NCBI GenBank assembly: GCA_046350055.1
Contig: JAXMBC010000001.1
Coordinates: forward strand, 4,650,001 to 4,714,000
DNA: 64,000 nt
Direction: 5' to 3'
From: JAEUIE01 sp046350055
GTDB taxonomy: Bacteria > Planctomycetota > Planctomycetia > Gemmatales > HRBIN36
Below, piece after piece: positions 17,401-25,900 of this stretch. Within the stretch, counting starts at the first letter, position 1. Every line of letters starts with the position of its first letter. The notes under the pieces were generated by a model. That model did not search any database. It saw nothing but the letters and a program-made list of their open reading frames with translations, and was not told the DNA's origin. The translations under genes were made by a program, and so were the position numbers.

Positions 17401-19131
17401 GGAACTCATTTGCCAATCCGCATCCGCGCCTGTCTCGGCAAGGATGTCGGTCTTGGGGCGGCGGATCATCGCATCGAGGGCGGCACCGGCGGGGACCATC
17501 GGGAAGACGCTGTCTTCCTGCTCCACGTAAAAGTCGATGATCACTGTCTTGTTGCTGTTCCGTGCGGTCTCGACAGCGCTCTGGACTTCGCTGCGTTTGG
17601 TTACCCGAAAGCCTTGCAGGCCATAGGCCTCCGCCAGTTTCACATAGTCGGGGCTGATGATCGGTGTGGCAGCGTAGCGGCGTTCATAGAAGAATTCCTG
17701 CCATTGCCGGACCATGCCGAGGTAGCCGTTGTTGATGATGGCTACGTTGACCTTGATACCTTCCTGAATGATGGTGGCCAGTTCGGCCATGGTCATCTGG
17801 AAGCCTCCATCGCCGACGACGACCCAGACTTCCTTCTCGGGTCGCGAAAACTTGGCCCCGATGGCGGCAGGCAGTGCGAAGCCCATCGTTCCAAGGCCGC
17901 CGGAGGTGATGAGCGAGCGCTCTTCCTCGTGGTGGTAGTACTGGGCTTCCCACATCTGGTGCTGGCCGACATCGGTGACGACGATGGCCTTGCCTTCGGT
18001 GTGCCGCCAGAGATCGTGAATGACATGGGCGGCATACAGGCGGCCAATATCGGGCAAGTTCTTGATGTCGAGCACCGCCGCTTCCCCCTTCATCGAACGG
18101 ATGTGCTCGATCCAGTGCGTGTCGTTACTGGACTGCACATGGGGGTTCAGTTCACGGAGCATTTCCTTGAGGTCGCCGACGAGACCGACATCGACGCGGA
18201 CGTTCTTGTTCACCTCGCTGGGGTCGATCTCGATGTGAATCTTCTTCGCCTTGGTGGCGTAGGTGTGCAGGCTACCCGTGACGCGGTCATCGAAACGCAT
18301 GCCGAGGGCGATGAGCAGGTCGGCATCCTGAATCGACTGATTCACCCACGCTTCACCGTGCATGCCCATCATGCCGAGGTTGAGTGGATGGCTGGCTGGC
18401 AAAGCCCCGAGGCCGAGCAGCGTCATGGCCAGGGGGATGTGGCGCTTCTCGGCCAGTTCCAGCACTTCCTGCCGGGCCCCACTCAGCAGAATGCCGCGAC
18501 CGGCAAGGATGACCGGCTTGCGAGCGGTGTTGATGAGCGCCAGCGCCTTCTGCATCGCATCCTGCATCGGTTTCAGTCGGGGCCGGTAGCCAGGCAGGTT
18601 CGGGCGACACTGGTCGTAGTCGAACTCGCAGCTCAGTTGCTGGGCATCCTTGGTGATGTCGACCAGCACAGGTCCGGGCCGGCCACTCTTGGCGATGTAC
18701 ATGGCTTCGCGCACCGCCCGGCCCACATCCTGCGGACGGGTGACCAGGAAGTTGTGCTTGGTGATCGGCAGTGTCACCCCGGTGACATCGGTCTCCTGGA
18801 ACGCATCGGTGCCGATGGCCTTGGAGCCGACCTGCCCGGTGATGCAGACGATTGGGCTGGAATCCATCATGGCGGTGGCGATGCCAGTGACCATGTTGGT
18901 TGCCCCCGGGCCGCTGGTGGCGATGGCGACGCCGACCTTGCCCGAGGCTCGGGCGTAGCCATCAGCCATGTGGGTAGCACCCTGCTCATGGCGAACCAGC
19001 ACATGGTGAATGGGGTACTGGAGCATGGCATCGTAGGCAGGCAGAATCGCCCCGCCGGGGTAGCCGAAGACGGTGTCCACGCCTTCTTTGACGAGACATT
19101 CCCAGAGGATTTGAGCACCAGTACGCTTCAT
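17392..19131 (-). CDS. ilvB: Acetolactate synthase large subunit
   Basis: The catalytic subunit condenses pyruvate with pyruvate or 2-oxobutanoate using thiamine diphosphate, Mg and FAD. The 579-residue product has the N-terminal ThDP motif (VFGYPGGAILPAYDAM, HEQGATHMADGYARA with the catalytic Glu), IATSGPGATNMVTG, and the C-terminal Mg/ThDP block GDGGFQMTMAELATI with NNGYLGMVRQWQ. AAGGA seven bases upstream supports ATG 19131. Upstream codons in this frame derive from repeat DNA. The last residues (QMSSRS) run into the heptamer repeat. Same-strand neighbours are ilvD and ilvN. Confidence 0.96.
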   Translation of the reverse strand: MKRTGAQILWECLVKEGVDTVFGYPGGAILPAYDAMLQYPIHHVLVRHEQGATHMADGYARASGKVGVAIATSGPGATNMVTGIATAMMDSSPIVCITGQVGSKAIGTDAFQETDVTGVTLPITKHNFLVTRPQDVGRAVREAMYIAKSGRPGPVLVDITKDAQQLSCEFDYDQCRPNLPGYRPRLKPMQDAMQKALALINTARKPVILAGRGILLSGARQEVLELAEKRHIPLAMTLLGLGALPASHPLNLGMMGMHGEAWVNQSIQDADLLIALGMRFDDRVTGSLHTYATKAKKIHIEIDPSEVNKNVRVDVGLVGDLKEMLRELNPHVQSSNDTHWIEHIRSMKGEAAVLDIKNLPDIGRLYAAHVIHDLWRHTEGKAIVVTDVGQHQMWEAQYYHHEEERSLITSGGLGTMGFALPAAIGAKFSRPEKEVWVVVGDGGFQMTMAELATIIQEGIKVNVAIINNGYLGMVRQWQEFFYERRYAATPIISPDYVKLAEAYGLQGFRVTKRSEVQSAVETARNSNKTVIIDFYVEQEDSVFPMVPAGAALDAMIRRPKTDILAETGADADWQMSSRS

Positions 19132-19161
19132 AGTCGTTCCTTGTCGTGAGGGTGTTGCAGG

Positions 19162-19322
19162 GAATTGAGAATTGAGAATGCAGAATTGAGAATTCATGAG
19201 GTCGTGATCAAAGGTCGCAGGCGTAGAGAAGATCGGTGGTGACAGATGTTGTTGCAAACATGACCACCCACATCCTCATTGACCTCGATCATTCTCAATT
19301 CTCAATTCTTCATTCTCAATTC
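19162..19322. repeat. Inverted heptamer repeat tracts, ilvD-ilvB gap
   Basis: The tract at 19162-19196 is built of GAATTGA, GAATTGA, GAATGCA, GAATTGA, GAATTCA. The tract at 19290-19322 is built of the complementary heptamers (CATTCTC, AATTCTC and variants). Bases 19162-19180 and 19290-19308 are a perfect 19-bp inverted repeat about 110 bp apart. The ilvD stop codon lies within the second tract. The pair could fold into a large hairpin in a transcript running from ilvD to ilvB. Confidence 0.85.
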
Positions 19323-21000
19323 ACGTCGTAGTCGCTCCCCGGCTCGCGGAGCTGACGGTACTTGCGTACTTCGCCAGCACGCCACGGGTGTAGCGTGGGG
19401 GTTTCGGTTGCCACTGCAGTCGGCGCTGGGCCAGTTCGGCATCGGTGAGGTTTACACTCAGCGTGCGGTTCGGCACATCGAGCGTAATCTCGTCGCCGTC
19501 ACGCAACAGGGCGATGGGGCCGCCGACGTTGGCTTCGGGGGCGACGTGGCCGGCCATCAGACCGCGGGTAGCGCCGCTGAAGCGGCCATCGGTGAGGAGG
19601 GCGACGCTATCGCCCAGGCCTGCGCCCATGATGGCGCTGGTGACGCCGAGCATTTCGCGCATGCCGGGGCCACCGCGCGGGCCTTCGTAGCGGATGACGA
19701 CGACATCGCCTGATTTGATCTGCTTCTGCTGCACGGCGGCGAACGCAGCTTCTTCACTATCAAAGACGCGGGCCGGGCCGGTGTGGCGGGCTTGGCCGGA
19801 GGCGGAGGCTTTCACCACACAACCTTCGCTGGCGAGGTTGCCATGCAGAATCGCCAGGCCCCCGGTGGACTTGAAGGGTTTCGCTACCGAGGCCACCACC
19901 TCCTGCCCCGGTGTCTCGCGGGCCGCCTTCGCTTCGTCGCCGATCGTACGACCAGTGACCGTCAGGCAGTTCGCATGCAGCAGCTTCGCCTCGGCTAGTC
20001 GCTTGGCAACCAGAGCAATGCCACCGGCACGGTGTAAATCAGCGGCCACAAATCGACCGCCTGGCTTCATGTCGGTCAGCAGGGGTGTCTTCATGCTCAG
20101 GTGATGGAACTCGTCGATGTCGAGCTTCACCTCAGCTTCGTGGGCAATGGCCAACAGATGCAGCACCGCATTGGTCGAACCGCCGGTCGCAGCGACGCCT
20201 ACGATGGCATTCTCCAGCGCCTGCCTGGTCAGAATGTCGCGCGGCTTCCGCTTCTGCTTCACCAGGTCGAGCACCAGTTCGCCACAGCGTTTCGCGGCGT
20301 CAGCTTTCTTCGGATCGGTGGCTGTGATGCTGTTGAGGCCCATCGGCGAGATGCCGAGGAATTCCATGACAGTGGCCATTGTGTTGGCGGTGAATTGTCC
20401 TCCGCAGGAGCCGGCCCCGGGGCAGGCTTTGTCTTCGAGGTCTTGGAGTTGCTGAAGCGTGATCTTTCCCGCCGCCTGGGCACCGACGGCTTCGAAAACA
20501 TCCTGGATGGTGACATCTCGATTGTCGTACCGGCCCGGATCGATCGAGCCGCCGTAGAGCACGAGGCCGGGCAGGTTGAGCCGGGCGAGAGCCATGACGA
20601 CGCCGGGGTTGGTCTTGTCGCAACCGCTCAGGCACACCAGGCCATCGAGGTGGTTGCCCCGGGCAACGAGTTCAATGGAATCAGCAATCACCTCGCGGCT
20701 GATGAGGGACGTCCGCATCCCCTCGGCACCCATGGTAATGCCATCGGAGATGCTGACGGTGTTGAACTCCAGCGGCGTGCCCCCCGCTGCCCGGATGCCC
20801 GCCTTCACATGCTCAGCCAGGGTGCGCAGGTGGTAATTGCACGGCCCAATCTCCGTCCAGGTGTTGGCAATACCAATTAGTGGTTTCCGCAGGTCGGCAT
20901 CACTGAGGCCAATGGCTTTGAGCATGGCCCGCGCAGGGGCCCGGCTGGGACCGGCGGTGATGGCATCACTATTGAGCGTTTCGGGCATGATCTCGTCCAT
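19321..21000 (-). CDS. ilvD: Dihydroxy-acid dehydratase
   Basis: IlvD dehydrates 2,3-dihydroxy acids to 2-oxo acids, the third step of valine and isoleucine synthesis, with an Fe-S cluster. The 559-residue product contains CLSGCDKTNPGVVMALARL and PGAGSCGGQFTANTMATVMEFL with cluster cysteines, plus DGRFSGATRGLMAGHVAPEA. The start is either 21000 (MDEIMPETL) or ATG 20988. The first has GAGGTGG as a possible ribosome-binding site twelve bases upstream, within the 3' arm of the attenuator terminator, so the hairpin could also hide the translation start. It is the first structural gene after the leader peptide at 21066-21143. Confidence 0.95.
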   Translation of the reverse strand: MDEIMPETLNSDAITAGPSRAPARAMLKAIGLSDADLRKPLIGIANTWTEIGPCNYHLRTLAEHVKAGIRAAGGTPLEFNTVSISDGITMGAEGMRTSLISREVIADSIELVARGNHLDGLVCLSGCDKTNPGVVMALARLNLPGLVLYGGSIDPGRYDNRDVTIQDVFEAVGAQAAGKITLQQLQDLEDKACPGAGSCGGQFTANTMATVMEFLGISPMGLNSITATDPKKADAAKRCGELVLDLVKQKRKPRDILTRQALENAIVGVAATGGSTNAVLHLLAIAHEAEVKLDIDEFHHLSMKTPLLTDMKPGGRFVAADLHRAGGIALVAKRLAEAKLLHANCLTVTGRTIGDEAKAARETPGQEVVASVAKPFKSTGGLAILHGNLASEGCVVKASASGQARHTGPARVFDSEEAAFAAVQQKQIKSGDVVVIRYEGPRGGPGMREMLGVTSAIMGAGLGDSVALLTDGRFSGATRGLMAGHVAPEANVGGPIALLRDGDEITLDVPNRTLSVNLTDAELAQRRLQWQPKPPRYTRGVLAKYASTVSSASRGATTT

Positions 21001-21032
21001 AAACGAAGAAAGCCACCTCGTTAGAGGTGGCT
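21001..21032 (-). terminator. Attenuator terminator upstream of ilvD
   Basis: On the minus strand, a perfect 9-bp stem AGCCACCTC/GAGGTGGCT with a TAAC loop is followed by the T-rich TTCTTCGTTT. It abuts the ilvD start. The 5' arm GCCACCTC can alternatively pair with GGAGGTGGC (21084-21076) at the end of the leader ORF. The stem closely resembles the ilvA attenuator stem (AGCCAC at one end, GTGGCT at the other). Confidence 0.8.
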
Positions 21033-21065
21033 TATGGTTGTCTTGCAGTTGTGTTATCGCACTGC

Positions 21066-21143
21066 CTAGACCGCCGCCACCTCCGGGGAAAGTAGTACTT
21101 TCACCAGAATGGAGAGGTCAATAATAATCAGCGCGACGGGCAT
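21066..21143 (-). CDS. ilvL: Ile/Leu/Val-rich leader peptide for ilvD attenuation
   Basis: A 25-codon ORF with ATG at 21143-21141 and TAG at 21068-21066. It encodes 5 Val, 5 Leu and 4 Ile, 14 branched-chain residues in all. The beginning reads MPVALIIIDLSILVKVLL. This is the composition expected of an ilv attenuation leader. The last codons before the stop (Glu-Val-Ala) contain GGAGGTGGC, which duplicates the terminator 3' arm and can pair with its 5' arm. A ribosome finishing at the stop would cover this segment and let the terminator form. A ribosome stalled at the Ile run would leave it free. No Shine-Dalgarno is obvious. A promoter with a perfect TTGACA lies 34 bp or more upstream. Confidence 0.8.
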   Translation of the reverse strand: MPVALIIIDLSILVKVLLSPEVAAV

Positions 21144-21176
21144 GATGTCGATTCGAGGAATGATGTCGTTCGTAAG

Positions 21177-21205
21177 AGATTAGTTGGTTCCGGGCCCATT
21201 GTCAA
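21177..21205 (-). promoter_or_regulatory. Candidate promoter for ilvD leader transcript
   Basis: On the minus strand a perfect -35 TTGACA (21205-21200) is followed by a 17-bp spacer and TAATCT (21182-21177) as a weak -10. The implied start near 21170 gives a 5' leader of about 27 bases before the leader peptide. Confidence 0.5.
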
Positions 21206-21306
21206 ACCCAGTTTGTGAAATTGACCCCGTTGTACATCACTTTTTCACTCAAGATGTTCATATCACTCTCATCCCTGCAATGCTAAGATACTTTGGCGTG
21301 TAATAG

Positions 21307-21318
21307 TTAGCCAGCTAA
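21307..21318. promoter_or_regulatory. SlyA/MarR-type operator
   Basis: TTAGCCAGCTAA is a perfect palindrome (TTAGC-CA-GCTAA). It differs by one base from TTAGCAAGCTAA, which I recall as the SlyA binding consensus. It ends at the first possible start of the marR gene and 18 bp before the preferred start, a natural position for autorepression of the marR-efflux operon. Confidence 0.55.
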
Positions 21319-21335
21319 TGATTTGGAGCAAATGC

Positions 21336-21794
21336 ATGCTCAAACACGAGGTGGATTCCAGTATTGGTTACTGGGCATTTGTCGTCTTCCGTGATTTTGA
21401 ACGCGCGCTGAATGAAGAACTGGCACCACACGGCATAACCCTTCGTCAGTCTCAGGTACTCAGCTGGCTGGCACTCCGAAAAGAACTTACCCAGGCTGAA
21501 CTTGCAGAACTCATGAGGCTCGAACCGCCAACACTTGTCCGTATTCTGGATCGCATGGAAAGGGACGGCTGGATAGGTCGGCATGCGGTTGAAAATGATC
21601 GTCGGAAAAAGCTGATTCGCCCCACGAGGCAGGTGGAACCGGTCTGGCGAAAAGTCCGGCAGTGCATCCAGCGTGTGCGGGCTCGTGCACGACGTGGAAT
21701 CCAACCCAACCAGGTCGAACAGACGCTGGAAGTTTTATCAGCTATTCATTCCAATCTCCACTTGTCAGAGGCGAAGGGAGCAGCACACTCATGA
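21336..21794 (+). CDS. MarR/SlyA family transcriptional regulator
   Basis: The 152-residue winged-helix regulator probably represses the efflux genes that follow. Visible features are GITLRQSQVLSWLALRKELTQAELAELMRLEPPTLVRILDRME (helix-turn-helix) and DGWIGRHAVENDRRKKLIRPT (wing). I chose ATG 21336 because GGAG sits seven bases upstream. The earlier in-frame ATG at 21318 overlaps the palindromic operator. The stop overlaps the ATG of the adaptor gene (ATGA), so the operon is translationally coupled. The ligand is unknown. Confidence 0.9.
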   Translation: MLKHEVDSSIGYWAFVVFRDFERALNEELAPHGITLRQSQVLSWLALRKELTQAELAELMRLEPPTLVRILDRMERDGWIGRHAVENDRRKKLIRPTRQVEPVWRKVRQCIQRVRARARRGIQPNQVEQTLEVLSAIHSNLHLSEAKGAAHS

Positions 21795-22932
21795 AGCAGT
21801 ATGGGCATCGCATCCTGATCTGGGTTCCATTCCTTGTCATGGTGTTGCAGGGGTGCGCCAAGCCGGTTGCGAAAACTTCCCCCCCACGATAGTTCCAGTG
21901 ACAATCGCTCAGGCTGTCTCCAAGACTGTGCCGGTAGAAGCCAAAGCCATTGGCAGGGTGAAGACCATTTCAACTGTATCCGTCCGAGCACAGTTTGGCG
22001 GACAACTCATGGAAGTACATTTCAAGGAAGGTGACACTGTCACCAAAGGCCAGAAATTGTTCACGATTGATCCCCGCATGTACCAGGCTGCTGTAAAGCT
22101 CGCGAGTGCCAACCTGGCTAAGAGCAAGGCAGTACTGCTGGGTGCACAACGTATTCTTGAGCGTGTCGAAAGGCTAAGCGGCGGCGCTGTCTCGGCTGAG
22201 GAGATCGATGTCGCACGTACCGCTGTGGATACTGCCAAGGCTGTGGTGGCTGCGGACGAAGCTGCTCTCAACAGTGCACAAGTCCAGGAATCGTACACGA
22301 TTATCAAGTCGCCTCTCGATGGTCGCACCGGCGGATTACTGGTAACGAGTGGAAATCTGGTTTCAGCCAGCGATACTCATCCACTTGTCGTCATCAATCA
22401 GATCAGTCCGATTCATGTGGCATTCTCGCTACCTGAACAACAACTACTGGAAGTTACACGGGCACATCGCGAGAAACCTTTAAAGGTTGAAGCTAACTTG
22501 AGAAACGGAGAGCCTCTGATCACTGGCAATCTGGCTTTCATTGACAATGCCATTGATCCAACCACAGGCACGGTGCAATTGAAGGCCGAGTTCCCCAATA
22601 AGGATCAAAAACTCTGGCCGGGCCAGTTCCTCGATATCATTATCACCATTCGCGAACGGCCCAACAGCATAGTCGTACCCAACTCAGCAATCCAGTCAGG
22701 ACAACAAGGGCAATATGTCTATGTCGTCACAGCCGAAAAAAAGGCAGAGCTACGCAAGGTGAAAGTAGCCTTTGAACGAGGTGGTGAGTCTATCATCAGT
22801 GAAGGCCTCAAGGCCGGTGAGTCGGTAGTACTCGAAGGCCAACTGCGACTCGCACCTGGCAGCCTCATCGAAGTCAAAGATCAGTCAAATAAGAAGGAGA
22901 CAGCAGCACACGCTGGAGGGAAAAAGGAATGA
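21791..22932 (+). CDS. RND efflux adaptor lipoprotein, frameshifted at a C7 tract
   Basis: Starting at ATG 21791 (coupled to marR by ATGA), the first frame encodes a lipoprotein signal ending in the lipobox VLQGC, then stops at 21890-21892. The remainder continues in another frame from about 21886: TIVPVTIAQAVSKTVPVEA, the lipoyl/barrel-sandwich segment VRAQFGGQLMEVHFKEGDTV, a coiled-coil hairpin and GQQGQYVYVVTAEKKAELRKV. The join is at seven C residues (21879-21885). One extra C would restore a continuous protein of about 380 residues. This may be phase variation by slippage, ribosomal or polymerase slippage, a genuine mutation or a sequencing error. The stop overlaps the permease start by ATGA. 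Confidence 0.8.
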
Positions 22933-25900
22933 ACGTCAGTTCGCCTTTCATCCTTCGTCCAGTGATGACCACCCTGCTCACCGTGGGCGTAGTGCTTACG
23001 GGCTTGCTGGGTTACTTCTCACTGCCTGTCAGCGACCTGCCGAATGTGGATTTCCCCACCATCCAGGTTACCGCGTCGCTCCCGGGTGCCAATCCAGAGA
23101 CGATGGCCGCCGCTGTTGCCACTCCATTAGAGAAAGAGTTCACCACCATTGCAGGTCTGGACAATCTCTCCTCGACAAGTGCCCTGGGAACGACTTCGAT
23201 TACTTTGCAATTCGATCTGGAACGTAACATCGATGCCGCCGCTCTGGATGTACAGTCAGCCATCTCGAAGGCTTCGCGATCGTTGCCGTCGGATATGCCG
23301 AGCCCGCCAGCGTTTCGCAAAGTGAACCCTGCCGATTCCCCTATTCTGGTACTTGCTCTGCGTTCAAGCACATTACCTCTGTATGAAGTAAACGAATATG
23401 GCGAAAACAATATCGCTCAGCGCCTGTCTCTGGTGAAAGGCGTGGCTCAGGTAACCGTTTTTGGACAGCAGAAGAAGGCTGTGCGTGTACAGGTTGATCC
23501 AAACCTGCTAGCAGCCCGCGGTATCGGTATCGACGAAGTCTCTGGTGCTCTTAAAGATGCGAATGTCAACCTGCCTACAGGCACTTTTCAGGGTCGACAG
23601 CGGGCCTTCAACATCCAGGCTACCGGACAACTGACCGACGCCTCCAAGTTCCGACCAATCATTGTGGCCTACCGCAACGGCAACCCAGTGCGACTCGAAG
23701 AACTTGCTACTGTGATTGATGGCGTGGAAAATGACAGGGTCTCCGCGTCGTTCAGTGAAAGAGGACCCGATGGTAAATCACAAGAGATGACTCGCGCAGT
23801 GATTCTGGGGATTCAGCGGCAGCCTGGTGCAAACACTGTGGAAGTTGCAGCAACCGTGCGAAGCCTACTACCCTCTTTGCGAGCCCAATTGCCACCTTCT
23901 GTTCAGCTTTCGGTACAAGTAGATCGTTCCATGCCGATCAAGGAATCGATTGATGATGTGCAGATAACCCTGCTCATCGCTTTCGTCCTGGTAGTGCTCG
24001 TCATCTTCGTTTTCCTTCGTAATATCCGGGCAACATTAATCCCCAGCCTGGCTTTGCCTGTTTCAATCATCGGTACCTTCGGGGTGATGTACCTGTTCAA
24101 TTACACCCTGGATAACCTGTCCCTGCTGGCCTTAACTCTGGCTGTTGGATTTGTCGTGGATGATGCCATCGTCATGCTGGAAAACATCGTCCGCCACCTG
24201 GATATGGGCAAAACGCCCAGGCAGGCAGCACTCGATGGCTCTGCCGAGGTGGCCTTCACCATCGTCTCAATGACAGTCTCGCTGGTGGCTGTCTTCATTC
24301 CCGTGATGTTTCTGAAGGGCATCGTCGGTCGACTACTTCTGGAATTCGCAGTTACGATCTCGGTTGCCATAGTGGTTTCGGGGCTGGTATCGGTGACATT
24401 GACACCGATGCTTTGTGCCTTATACCTTCGAGGCGGACACGGTGCCGGGACGGCAAAGAAGCCGGGGCTGCTCTATCGTATCACCGAATCGGGATTCGAC
24501 CTGATGCTAGCTGCCTATGCCCTTACCCTGCGGTGGACTCTACGCATCAGGCTGCTGATCCTGCTCATTTCCCTGGCATTCATAGCCTGGTCTGGCTACT
24601 ACCTGGTGATACTGCCGAAAGGATTCCTGCCTTCAGAAGACACAAGCCAGCTCTACTGCACAACTGAAGGGCCGGAAGACGTTTCATTCCAGGGCATGGT
24701 GGAAGCCCAGGCTCGCATTGCTGAAATCATCAGGCTCGATGAAAATGTCGATGCGTGCAGCAGCACCGTGGGCACAGGTGGCTCGACCGTTTCGAGCAAC
24801 GCGGGCCGCATGTTCATCCGGTTAAAACCCAAGCATGATCGTACGTTGACTGCAGACCAGGTGATTGTGCAACTCCGAAAGAAGACTTCTCAGGTGCCTG
24901 GCCTCAAGGTCTATTTCCAGAACCCTCCACCGATTCGCATTGGGGGGCGGGCAGCCAAGAGCTTTTACCAGATGACGATACAGGGACCTGATGCCAATGA
25001 ACTGTTCATTGCAGTGCCGAAGCTGGAGGCCAGACTCAAGACCTTTCCGGAACTCGAAGAAGTGGCTACTGATCTGCTGATTCGGAGCCCGCAGATCAAT
25101 ATCCGCATCCAGCGTGATAAGGCAACCAGCCTTGGGGTAAGTGCGAGGCAGATTGAAGATGCTCTTGCCAATGCCTATGGTTCACGTCAGGTTTCGACGA
25201 TCTTTGCCGCTAACAATGAGTACAATGTGATTCTTGAAGCACTTCCTGAATTCCAGCGCGACCCGACTGCTCTCTCACGCATGTTCATACGGTCTGCCAC
25301 TGGGCAACTTGTCCCTATCGATTCGCTCGTCGAAGTAGACCGTGGGGTAGGTCCTCTGACGATCAACCATTCAGGACAATTGCCTTCGGTAACTATTTCA
25401 TTTGATGTTAAGGCTGGCTCTTCTCTGGGTGAAGCACTTGCCAAGGCACAAGCTGCGGCCCAGGAAGTGCTGCCCGCTTCATTGACCACCAGCTTTCAAG
25501 GGACCGCCCAGGAATTCCAACGCTCGGCCAAGGGTTTAGCGTTACTGCTGATTGCTGCCGTAGTCGTGATCTACCTCGTGATGGGCATGCTGTATGAGAG
25601 TTTTATCCATCCTATCACCATTCTCTCCGGACTACCCTCAGCCGGAGTCGGTGCTTTCATTACGCTCCAGTATTTTGGTAGTGAACTTAATCTCTATTCG
25701 ATGGTCGGTTTGATCATGCTCGTTGGCATCGTCAAAAAGAACGCGATCATGATGATTGACTTTGCTCTCGACGCAGAGAGGAATCAGAACAAGAGTCCTC
25801 GTGATGCGATCTACGAAGCGTGCCTTGTCCGTTTCCGTCCGATCATGATGACTACGATGGCTGCATTGCTCGGGGCCCTCCCGATTGCCATGGGCTGGGG

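Noticed and set aside
17299..19149. Long + strand open frame (616 codons) opposite ilvB
   Set aside because: The minus strand encodes a complete, well-conserved acetolactate synthase. The + frame is an antisense shadow, rich in His/Asp/Gly with no family match.
19200..19275. Possible leader peptide upstream of ilvB (starts MWVVMF)
   Set aside because: Only modestly enriched in Val/Leu and not followed by a terminator hairpin. The only strong structure is the heptamer inverted repeat.
10726..19322. Heptamer tracts as CRISPR-like arrays
   Set aside because: Units are 7 bp and contiguous with no spacers. No cas genes nearby.
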